Below are positions 45,301 to 52,395 of a stretch of DNA of 64,000 nt, piece by piece. The notes under the pieces were generated by a model that was not told where the DNA came from, did not search any database, and was given only the letters and a program-made list of their open reading frames with translations. Source of the DNA: QVMM01 sp047030855 (GTDB lineage Bacteria > Bacteroidota > Bacteroidia > Bacteroidales > Dysgonomonadaceae). Position 1 is the first letter of the stretch. Each line of letters starts with the position of its first letter. The position numbers were made by a program, and so were the translations under genes. The stretch covers positions 2,108,001-2,172,000 of the forward strand of contig JBKYIJ010000008.1 in assembly GCA_047030855.1 (NCBI GenBank), read 5' to 3'.

Positions 45301-46414
45301 TTGATCTGTCCCATCTGTTAAGCCCTCCACCTTCTGTTCCTATCCATATGTTGCCATCTTTATCTTCTCCAAAACAACTGACAATAGGATTATTCAGCCC
45401 ATTTGAAGATACATGCCTGTAATTGACCTGACTGTCATCAAACGACATATAAGCGAGTTTGCCGCCAAAAGTACTGACCCATACGCCTCCGTCAGGATCG
45501 GGGTATATAGACCAAATTGAATTATGAGGCAAAGAATGAATGTCGTCTTGTTCATTCTGAAGCAGAACGTGTTCATAGGTTTTTGTGTCGAGCAGAAAGA
45601 GCCCTGACTGAGTCCCTACCCATAAAACGTTATAACGGTCTATATATAATTTTTTGAGGCTTACCGACTTGTCCTTTTCGGATGGAATGTCGATATGCTT
45701 TACTATTTTGCCATTTTTATTAATAATAAATAAACCGTTCTTCTCCGACAATACATAGATGAAATCATTATAACCCAGTATCTGTATTATATTGGGAACA
45801 TTTATTTCACAGAACAGGGCAGGGTTATCCATCGTACGATTTACCCTGTAAATCTTTCCTTTCCAAGGAAAATATATAAACTTATCGAAATACGATATGT
45901 TTTGATATATGGATGTTATTGTGGATGAATCTTTTGGCATGAAAAAGGACTTCAATACCTGTCCTTCATTTTGAGAAAGCATTTCTAATTTATTGTTTCG
46001 ATTAATCCAAACAACGCCGTCTTCCTCCTGTGTTATTGAATTGACAAAACCTTTCAAGACAAATTTAAAATCCATTGTGCCGTAATTAAATTTCAGCAGC
46101 CCATTGCTGCTAGCTACGTATAATTGATGGTATTTATCTACGAAAAGCTGATTGTATACCCAATATAAGTCGGGCGATTTTATCGATACGTATTCGTCCA
46201 TTTGATGGAATGAGTTTCCGTCATACATAAACAATGCGTCACGCCCGCTATACCAGATACGCCCTATACTGTCTTTTGCTATGTTCTGTATGCCGTGGTA
46301 ATAAGGCGTTGCCTGTATAGAGTGAAATCTGTATTGTGAAACATCTATACCTTTAATATAGTGTGATGAGAAAAAAAACAATATAAGTAATATAACTATC
46401 TTTTTACCTTTCAT
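42326..46414 (-). CDS. Hybrid two-component system sensor/regulator (HTCS)
   Basis: 1362 residues, one polypeptide. Signal segment KIVILLILFFFSSHYIKG; about 14 beta-propeller (Reg_prop) repeats to about 730 (for example DGNIWIGTEGGGLNRWDRSN); Y_Y_Y domain; a membrane helix near 800-820 (WAYILYAFIILSAGYFLW); histidine kinase with phosphorylated His near 842 (ISHDLKTPLTLIVNPL) and ATPase box NLFSNAIKYTPEG; receiver with Asp near 1162 (ITDLMMPEMNG); AraC-type helix-turn-helix at the end (SEIAFMTGFNDASYFSVCFK). It senses oligosaccharide in the periplasm and activates the adjacent locus. Confidence 0.95.
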   Translation of the reverse strand: MKGKKIVILLILFFFSSHYIKGIDVSQYRFHSIQATPYYHGIQNIAKDSIGRIWYSGRDALFMYDGNSFHQMDEYVSIKSPDLYWVYNQLFVDKYHQLYVASSNGLLKFNYGTMDFKFVLKGFVNSITQEEDGVVWINRNNKLEMLSQNEGQVLKSFFMPKDSSTITSIYQNISYFDKFIYFPWKGKIYRVNRTMDNPALFCEINVPNIIQILGYNDFIYVLSEKNGLFIINKNGKIVKHIDIPSEKDKSVSLKKLYIDRYNVLWVGTQSGLFLLDTKTYEHVLLQNEQDDIHSLPHNSIWSIYPDPDGGVWVSTFGGKLAYMSFDDSQVNYRHVSSNGLNNPIVSCFGEDKDGNIWIGTEGGGLNRWDRSNGKYTYYTSNENNGLNSNLVKSISFNKEKNKLLIAAYNGGICEYNLKTQRFTDLNIHYPNNPLKPFNTYDFAMESDSGIWVSDADMAEALYYKNLHTGKIINVKLPNIDAKKSKYTKVECIYRDTNEFIYLFTRQGLFKMNAYKHAVTHQYMIDSNSFAVNDLRCYAATSNSDIWAGTMGGGVNLLTKDGEYINFNVSNGFPATIVFSIVEDAKTNNIWFATNNGFIYYDTDSDKFIKTDFIAPSLYGSFYPRACYQTSEGEMFFGGTNGFIYFNPEKIKYNTQKPEVFFTDFYINNIRILCTTKKSPLQKDISAINMNKKNVVKLSYKQANIGISFFSNSYLQPEKNQFACRLVNNGSEEWQILPPGQNSIQYFNLPAGSYVFEIKAANNDGVWGDKITSLYFQIAPPPWLSVWAYILYAFIILSAGYFLWKYFTDKKIFRHKLAMEKAKEARMKELIQLRINFFTNISHDLKTPLTLIVNPLKRLKETIPLGNDSLIYTQMIEDNVKRIQRMINQLLQFRQIESKKVTLNYQPGNLVNHIMNIFSLFMPFAQKKGIEVNTDIYTSRLYVSFDFDIMEKIFSNLFSNAIKYTPEGETISLIIRKATEQESLAVKEKKQGELNTEYITFEVINTGIEIDETQQKELFTSFSRLSDRRLDFEESYGLGLSIVKELVSALSGVIKLDNRNKNKVLFRLTLPFTKIEEDNSAKLTYSYEYTYSELDAINTETEDVTTNNNRKPKKYDIVIIEDDSSLRVYMEKELSESYNVYTATNGVEGLSLVKRIKPTIVITDLMMPEMNGFDVCHILKTNIETSHIPIIILSALGNNTDHKVKGLKEGADVFIEKPFDIAYLTQQIENFIKSREQLKELYSKKYTVEPTQLTVSSIDEEFLKRAVTCIESNIQNQEYDVEAFVSDMNISRTLLYQKISEITGMTIKEFILDMRLKRSAQLLKDSQYTISEIAFMTGFNDASYFSVCFKKHYNISPSKFRNS

Positions 46415-46553
46415 TATTATCAGTTTCTCTATTATGAAGTGTTAATAAGCGAAGAGTTACATGCTGAACAGATTTAAATAAAGGATGTATCTGTGTTAAT
46501 TCTATAATGAGAATAATATTCTTATGTTTTTTTTCAGGCACATAGTCTTAATA

Positions 46554-46561
46554 CAAATGTA
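46554..46561 (-). promoter_or_regulatory. -7 box in the hybrid-sensor leader
   Basis: Leftward TACATTTG, about 140 bases before the ATG at 46414. No matching TTTG is seen upstream. The surrounding 46415-46658 gap is otherwise empty. Confidence 0.35.
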
Positions 46562-46658
46562 AGAAAATATTTCATTTTTGTAATATAACCGATATAAATC
46601 GTTTTAATATCTCGCGATATAATAAAGACCTGCCGTGTTTCACGTTTTCTTCAATACT

Positions 46659-47300
46659 TTATTTTTCTTTATAGGCGTAATATCCCAATATGATCAATGG
46701 AATCGCCATAATTCCTATATACAATCCGTTATAGCGTAGTATAGCAGGTGCAAATGTCACTGCAAGAATCAGTCCGACAAGCGATCCGCCTAAGTGGGCG
46801 GCATGTCCGATATTCCCGAGTTTTGCTTTCATGCCGTATACAGAATATGCCAGATATAATATCCCGAACACCCAACCTTTTATCGGTATCGGTATAAACA
46901 TAATATACAACTCAAGATGCGGATACAGTGCAATAGACGCAAATAATATGCCTGATACTCCGCCTGAAGCTCCGATTGCGCTGTAATACAAATCTCGGCG
47001 GTACATCCACAGGCTTAAAAGGTTTCCTCCAAGTATGGCACCAAAGTATATGATAAGGTAGTCAACCGTTCCCAAATACTGAACAATAACATCAGAAAAG
47101 AAATACAGGGTAAACATATTGAAAAACAAATGCATTATGTCTCCGTGCAGAAACCCCGAAGTTATAAGCCTGTCCCATTGTTTTCCGTTCAGAATGGCAT
47201 TAATGTTAAATTTACCCCGATCAAAGAAACTTTGGTTGTTGAACCCGATAAAGCTAGTAACGGCAGTTATAGCAATCAAAATTATTACAACGGTACTCAT
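46659..47300 (-). CDS. Rhomboid-family intramembrane serine protease
   Basis: 213 residues with six to seven membrane helices. The catalytic Ser112 is in GASGGVSG, and His169 is in GHAAHLGG; FLHGDIMHLFFNMFTLYFFS is the typical HxxxN helix. It cleaves membrane proteins within the bilayer of the inner membrane. Its start overlaps the FkbM gene stop by 4 bases, so it is the third gene of hflX-fkbM-rhomboid. Confidence 0.92.
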   Translation of the reverse strand: MSTVVIILIAITAVTSFIGFNNQSFFDRGKFNINAILNGKQWDRLITSGFLHGDIMHLFFNMFTLYFFSDVIVQYLGTVDYLIIYFGAILGGNLLSLWMYRRDLYYSAIGASGGVSGILFASIALYPHLELYIMFIPIPIKGWVFGILYLAYSVYGMKAKLGNIGHAAHLGGSLVGLILAVTFAPAILRYNGLYIGIMAIPLIILGYYAYKEK

Positions 47301-48079
47301 TCAAATCTATTTTTTGCGGGAAGCCTTAAACTGTCTTTATGTATGTAGACATAATCTCCGTTAATCTTCTGGTTTTCTTTTTCTAAAGATGTTAATTTAC
47401 CATCCTTTAATTTGTGGGGAATATAACCCATATCTTTAAAAAGCCTGTTTACATTTGTTTCATTGTCTCCCCAGACCTCGGCTTGTACAATCGGTTTGTG
47501 TTTGTCGATCAAGTCTTTCATATTATTGAGGACAACGTATTCAAATCCCTCTATGTCACACTTTATATAATCAATACGATCCAATGGTTCGAACAGTTCG
47601 GACGGAATCTTCATTTCCGCCTGAAACCTGAATTCCTGATCTTCAAGTCTGCCGTCCCTGTCTGAATCATATACATGAGGAAGCCCTGTGCTCAGGTATC
47701 CTGTTTTTGGAGAAGAAACCAATTCAATCTTTTTTTCTTCCAATCCCAACGCATAGGGGTATAAGGTGATGTTCTTATGTTTTTTTGCTTTTTCGTTAAA
47801 TATTTTATTGTAAACCGCAATCGGTTCAACGGAATATACTTTTCCTTTCTCTCCAACCCAATTCGAGAACAATATCGAATAATAGCCTAAATTTGCGCCT
47901 ATATCAATGACGGTATCGCCTTTGCGTATCAGGTTTTTTGCATAATAGTGATAGGAATAATTCGGGCTGTTTTTCAGTATCTTTGTCTTGTACAGGACGA
48001 AATATGATCTTTGCAATAACCTGAGATAATTTTCTAAACTCAAGGTTTTGAATATGATTTTTTTTATGGATTTAGCCAT
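47297..48079 (-). CDS. FkbM-family methyltransferase
   Basis: 260 residues. SAM-binding segment DTVIDIGANLGYYSILFSNW (about 55-75), then VYSVEPIAVYNKIFNEKAKK and IDYIKCDIEGFEYVVLNNM, the FkbM hallmarks. These enzymes O-methylate sugars or lipids; target not predictable. It lies 38 bases after hflX and overlaps the rhomboid gene. Its first 35 residues are basic, perhaps membrane-associated. Confidence 0.88.
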   Translation of the reverse strand: MAKSIKKIIFKTLSLENYLRLLQRSYFVLYKTKILKNSPNYSYHYYAKNLIRKGDTVIDIGANLGYYSILFSNWVGEKGKVYSVEPIAVYNKIFNEKAKKHKNITLYPYALGLEEKKIELVSSPKTGYLSTGLPHVYDSDRDGRLEDQEFRFQAEMKIPSELFEPLDRIDYIKCDIEGFEYVVLNNMKDLIDKHKPIVQAEVWGDNETNVNRLFKDMGYIPHKLKDGKLTSLEKENQKINGDYVYIHKDSLRLPAKNRFE

Positions 48080-48117
48080 ATATTTGGATATAATAAGCTT
48101 TGTCTTTATATAAAAAA

Positions 48118-49332
48118 TTATTCCTCATCGTATTTCTGAAAAAGGAAATCATTGTAGGGATATCTCTCTACATGAATTTCTTTTATTCTTTCGTACATCA
48201 GTTGCTTCAGTTCATCTATGTTGGTTTTGTCACGGGCGGAAATAAAAATGCAATTGTTTCTCATTTTTGCCATCCATGTTTTTTTCAACTCATCCAAAGA
48301 AATATTTTCTTTCCTGACAGGAGTCAGATCATCCTCGTCTTTCTTGACGTAAGAAAATGCGTCGATCTTGTTAAATACGAGTATAGTAGGTTTTTCCTCT
48401 TTGTCCAGTTCCAGCAAAGTTTTTTCAACCACTTCTATCTGTTCCTCAAAATTCGGATGCGAAATATCAACTACGTGCACAAGCAGATCAGCTTCACGCA
48501 CCTCATCGAGAGTGGATTTGAACGATTCGACAAGATGCGTCGGAAGCTTTCGTATAAAACCGACTGTGTCCGAAAGCAGGAAAGGCAGGTTGTCTATAAT
48601 CACTTTTCGCACGGTTGTATCGAGTGTGGCGAACAACTTGTTTTCCGCAAAAACCTCCGATTTGCTGAGCAGGTTCATTAATGTGGATTTTCCGACATTG
48701 GTATATCCTACCAGCGCCACCCGAACCATTTTCCCTCTGTTTTTGCGTTGCACGGTCATCTGTTTGTCAATGGATTTCAGCTCCTTTTTCAGATCAGCTA
48801 TTTTATCCATTACAATTCGTCTGTCCGTTTCCAGCTGGGTTTCTCCGGGTCCACGCATCACCGCGCCTCCTCCGCGTTGCCGCTCCAAGTGAGTCCACAT
48901 ACGTGTCAGGCGGGGCAGGAGATATTGATATTGTGCAAGTTCCACCTGTGTTTTTGCATACGCTGTTTGAGCCCGCATTGCGAAAATATCGAGGATCAGG
49001 CTTGTTCTGTCGAGTATTTTTATTTGCAGCTCTTTTTCTATGTTCCTGATTTGTTTTGCCGACAATTCATCGTCAAAAACTACAAGCCCTATTTCCTTTT
49101 CATCAATGTATTCTTTTATTTCGTTAAGCTTTCCTGTTCCGACATAGGTTACAGGATTCGGATAATCCAATTTTTGCGTAAATCTTTTTACGGGTGTGGC
49201 TCCTGCTGTTTCGGCAAGAAAAGCCAGTTCGTCCAAATATTCTTTTACTTGTTCCTCTGTCTGGGTGGAAGTAATTAATCCCACCAAAACAGTATTTTCA
49301 TTTTTAGATTCAGAAATTATAAAATCTTTCAT
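48118..49332 (-). CDS. hflX: Ribosome-associated GTPase HflX
   Basis: 404 residues. The N-terminal HflX domain contains GETQLETDRRIVMDKIADLK after RQRGGGAVMRGP. The G domain has the P-loop RVALVGYTNVGKSTLMNLL (about 207-225), DTVGFIRKLPTHLVESFKST and the NKID motif near 320. It splits stalled 70S ribosomes under stress, in the cytosol. Leads the operon with fkbM and the rhomboid gene. Confidence 0.95.
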   Translation of the reverse strand: MKDFIISESKNENTVLVGLITSTQTEEQVKEYLDELAFLAETAGATPVKRFTQKLDYPNPVTYVGTGKLNEIKEYIDEKEIGLVVFDDELSAKQIRNIEKELQIKILDRTSLILDIFAMRAQTAYAKTQVELAQYQYLLPRLTRMWTHLERQRGGGAVMRGPGETQLETDRRIVMDKIADLKKELKSIDKQMTVQRKNRGKMVRVALVGYTNVGKSTLMNLLSKSEVFAENKLFATLDTTVRKVIIDNLPFLLSDTVGFIRKLPTHLVESFKSTLDEVREADLLVHVVDISHPNFEEQIEVVEKTLLELDKEEKPTILVFNKIDAFSYVKKDEDDLTPVRKENISLDELKKTWMAKMRNNCIFISARDKTNIDELKQLMYERIKEIHVERYPYNDFLFQKYDEE

Positions 49333-49355
49333 TCAATAAGTTTAGTATTAATAAA

Positions 49356-49380
49356 CAAATGTAGTAAAAATAATACATTT
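49356..49380. promoter_or_regulatory. Mirror-image -7 boxes upstream of hflX
   Basis: CAAATGTA (49356-49363) and TACATTTG (49373-49380) are an inverted pair, so a TAnnTTTG box faces each way. The leftward one lies 24 bases before the hflX ATG. The rightward one faces only the end of the next leftward gene; it may be an operator arm or give an antisense RNA. Confidence 0.4.
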
Positions 49381-49404
49381 GCTTTATGTGATGAGTATAA
49401 TATG

Positions 49405-49437
49405 AAAAGAGGCTATCCTCAACGGACAGCCTCTTTT
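49405..49437 (-). terminator. Terminator of the PL22-type gene
   Basis: Leftward AAAAGAGGCT pairs with AGCCTCTTTT, with inner GTCC/GGAT pairing, and a short T-rich flank. It separates the gene ending at 49473 from hflX. Confidence 0.75.
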
Positions 49438-49472
49438 AACAACTAATTACTATCTAACACAAAAAACAAGTA

Positions 49473-50708
49473 TTATTTTTTCGCTATTTCTACGGCATAT
49501 ACGTTTCCTTCTCCTTCGAAATTGGCTCTGAATATTATCCATTTCCCGTCGGGCGAATAATGAACATTTGGCTCAAGTTTATATGAGTGGTGTCTCATGC
49601 TTACGAGTTTTTCGGATACGAATTTGTTTCCGTCGGGCTTGAACAAGTATATCCATTGTCCGTCGGGAGCTTTAGCCACGTTTCCGGGGCTTCCTCCGTC
49701 ACCTGCAAAAGTTTTCAGATCCCAAGCCGTTGTGTAATGCACCGACCATTCGTTGCGTTGCAGTTCGTAAACTATTTTTTTATTCGTATCCAACTCGACG
49801 CCTGCCACGTAGAATGTTTCGCCGCGAGGGCGTTGCAAGTCGTACCATATAATCTTTCCGTCGGGGCTGAACCATTCGTGTCCTGCGATTTCCATATCCA
49901 TTGTCCTGTAATGTATCTGACGAGGAACGCCTCTTTTAACGACATCTATTGTCCAGATTCTGTCTACCTTATGCCAGTGTCCTTCGTGACAGAACATCAG
50001 CAAATACGTATCTGTCGGTGAAAATTGCAGGTGGTTGAGCCATGCTCTGTCAGCGTGTATCATGTCCAGATCTTTGGTACGGGTGTCTATTGTAAATATT
50101 ATTCTCGGGGTTCTGGCTTCAAAAATATCGTTGAATGAAGATTTGCCTCCGTCGGTTTTAATGCTTTTTTTGTATTCGTTATCCATCGGAACGGTAAAAG
50201 TTCCTGCCAGAAGACTGCCGTCGACGTTTACGCACGAAATTGAACCTCTGAAATTATCAGGAAATACGTAAACTATTTTTTTCTCTTTTGTAAATACGTT
50301 TATTGAATATACCGTATCCGCGATCTGATAAAAAACTTCCTGTGTCGCCGCACACGCTATTTCTCCTCTGGGAGAATCTTTTTCATGTGTTAACTGTTCT
50401 ATTTCCAACGTTTTTAAATCTACCGTGTAGATTTGCCTGTTCCTCGTATTGTATATTTCCTGTTTCGAACTTTTGTTGTCTCTGTCTTCGCTTCCATAGA
50501 AAACCATTTTATTCCCGATAAAAGGATTATTATGAAAATAAAAACTCAGATTTACTCCCGGACGCCTTGTCAGTTTCATTATTTTATGCCCTGTGTCCTT
50601 GTCTATCCATTCGTCAGGCATTTGTTTTCCTCCTGTTTCCATAACCGGTTGCGCTTTTAGCGATAAGCAGGAAAACGTAAGTAACAAAAGTAGTAGTTTA
50701 TGCTTCAT
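49473..50708 (-). CDS. PL22-type oligogalacturonate lyase-like beta-propeller protein
   Basis: 411 residues. Signal peptide MKHKLLLLLLTFSCLSLKAQ. Seven-bladed propeller: WIDKDTGHKIMKLTRRPG at the start, NPFIGNKMVFYGSEDRDNKS, MFCHEGHWHKVDRIWTIDV and EIAGHEWFSPDGKIIWYDLQ, then YSPDGKWIIFRANFEGEGNV. The histidines in FCHEGHWHK, GHEWF and MRHHSYK fit the metal-binding set of oligogalacturonate lyases. It would cut unsaturated galacturonate oligomers, in the periplasm. No pectin locus surrounds it, so activity is inferred. Confidence 0.75.
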   Translation of the reverse strand: MKHKLLLLLLTFSCLSLKAQPVMETGGKQMPDEWIDKDTGHKIMKLTRRPGVNLSFYFHNNPFIGNKMVFYGSEDRDNKSSKQEIYNTRNRQIYTVDLKTLEIEQLTHEKDSPRGEIACAATQEVFYQIADTVYSINVFTKEKKIVYVFPDNFRGSISCVNVDGSLLAGTFTVPMDNEYKKSIKTDGGKSSFNDIFEARTPRIIFTIDTRTKDLDMIHADRAWLNHLQFSPTDTYLLMFCHEGHWHKVDRIWTIDVVKRGVPRQIHYRTMDMEIAGHEWFSPDGKIIWYDLQRPRGETFYVAGVELDTNKKIVYELQRNEWSVHYTTAWDLKTFAGDGGSPGNVAKAPDGQWIYLFKPDGNKFVSEKLVSMRHHSYKLEPNVHYSPDGKWIIFRANFEGEGNVYAVEIAKK

Positions 50709-51028
50709 GGTATTTTAAGATTTAAATATGCAGGCAAAGTTAATGTATATAGAAATAAAAGGTCTTATCAAACTATATCATATAAATATAGTTTTTGACA
50801 TAAAATCTACTTAAAATGATCTTGGTCTGAGGAAAATTTCTTTTGCAAAAACAGCGAATCATCACCGACTCGCCATTTTCAAATTGAGATTAACTGTGTA
50901 GAGTTATATAAAAATAGAATTTATATCTATTTAAATCTGTTCTAAATTCAATATAGAACATCGCAAAAATAATGATTAATTTTTAAATTCCAATAGAAAT
51001 AAACTTATTAATATATAAAAATAATTAA
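50709..51028 (-). other. 320-base gap with a terminator and a -7 box
   Basis: At 50845-50875 a leftward hairpin (GCGAGTC/GATTCGC, loop GGTGAT) runs into GTTTTTGC and should end the acetyltransferase transcript. TAACTTTG read leftward at 50734-50741 is a -7 box for the PL22-type gene. A 7-bp hairpin (TGTTCTA/TAGAACA) lies at 50938-50960. No gene is supported here. Confidence 0.5.
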
Positions 51029-51598
51029 TTAATTTATTCTCTTTATTACCCTGCATGGATTTCCTGCCGCGATTACATTTTCGGGTATATTTTTAGTTAC
51101 CACGCTGCCTGCTCCTATGACAGAATTTTCCCCTATCGTCACTCCCGGCAACACTGTAACATCCCCGCCCAGCCATACTCTGTCTTCAATAGTTATCGGG
51201 AGTGCCGTTGAAACTCCCGATATTCTTTTTACAGGATCAATATCGTGATTGGCAGTATATAATCCTACTCTTGGACCTAACAGGACATCGTTTCCGATCG
51301 TGACTTCCGCACAGTCAAGTATTATGCACTCGAAATTTATATATACGTTATTGCCTATGGTTATGTTTTTACCGAATTCGCATCTGAATATCGGTTCGAT
51401 CTGCAGATTTTCTCCGAATGAGTTAAGGAGATCAGTCAGGATATTTTTTCTGGTTTCCTTATCATCGTCGGTTGTTTCGTTGTAGAGTTTTGTCAGCCTT
51501 TTAGCTTCAATACGCACATCTTTAAGAATGTCTGCAAAGTCATTGTACGGTTTTCCTGCAACCATAAGTTGCCATACCTCTGAGTTTTTATAATCCAT
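51029..51598 (-). CDS. Maltose O-acetyltransferase-type hexapeptide acetyltransferase
   Basis: 189 residues. N-terminal Mac domain (EVWQLMVAGKPYNDFADILK) followed by a left-handed beta-helix of hexapeptide repeats (IGNNVYINFECIILDCAEVT, IGENSVIGAGSVVTKNIPEN). The catalytic His is in LYTANHDIDPVKR. It acetylates a sugar from acetyl-CoA in the cytosol. Thirteen bases after the LysE-type gene, so probably cotranscribed with it. Confidence 0.92.
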   Translation of the reverse strand: MDYKNSEVWQLMVAGKPYNDFADILKDVRIEAKRLTKLYNETTDDDKETRKNILTDLLNSFGENLQIEPIFRCEFGKNITIGNNVYINFECIILDCAEVTIGNDVLLGPRVGLYTANHDIDPVKRISGVSTALPITIEDRVWLGGDVTVLPGVTIGENSVIGAGSVVTKNIPENVIAAGNPCRVIKRIN

Positions 51599-51610
51599 AG
51601 TAAAATCTAT

Positions 51611-52277
51611 TTAGAAAGGCAAGGAACTCGCATGCATGGTAATGTGGAACATCCAGTGATACACTCCCCTGAAAAATCCGCCTACGCCAAGCAGTATAAG
51701 GATAACGCCCAATATCCTGTTAAAAAACACCAAGCCTCGAAGATTAAACCTGTCTCTCAATCTGTCGACAATGTAAGATATAAGTATCCACCAGAATATA
51801 GCGCCTGCACCGATAGCCGCAATTCCAGCAATGCTATAAGAGAAAGGTTGGTTGGGAACGATGAGATCCAGACGCGCAAATAAAGCTATATATAAAAAGA
51901 GTATTCCTATGTTTGACATATTGAGGAAAAACGAGGAAACAAAATCTTTCCATACAGGCTCTGATTTCCTTTCTTGTTTTTTGAGTTTCTTTGCAGGGTT
52001 CGACCTGAATATAAAGTATCCGAAAACAAGGAGTATAAGGCTGCCGAATATCAGCAAGGGATTCTGGTTGGTTTCGATAAAATCAATGACATACCCTATG
52101 CCAAGCCCTGCTATTATTGCAAACAGGATGTCGGATATTGCTGCTCCTATGCCGGTGAAAAGTCCGTGTTTCCGTCCTTCGTTAAGAGTTCGTTGCACGC
52201 ACAGGACTCCTATGGGTCCCATCGGGGCAGAAGTAAGAAAACCGATAAAAAAATCCTTTTAAAATGATAATCAGCAT
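51611..52277 (-). CDS. LysE-family exporter, frame broken near its start
   Basis: Open from ATG 52222 (MGPIGVLCVQRTLNEGRKHG), but the family N-terminus is encoded just upstream in another frame. With one base fewer in the A7 run (52247-52253) the start becomes ATG 52277, reading MLIIILKGFFIGFLTSAPMG and joining without a gap (about 221 residues). Six membrane helices; GIGAAISDILFAIIAGLGIG and the C-terminal GVILILLGVGGFFRG fit LysE-type exporters of amino acids. A TATCTTTG box lies leftward at 52318-52325. Confidence 0.8.
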
Positions 52278-52395
52278 AAAACCATTTTGATAAGGGACTT
52301 TTACAAGCCCTAACAAACAAAGATACTATCATTTTTCTACAAATGCCAATATGTTGTTTTTAAAATATTATAATATTCAGATGAAATATTCGATG

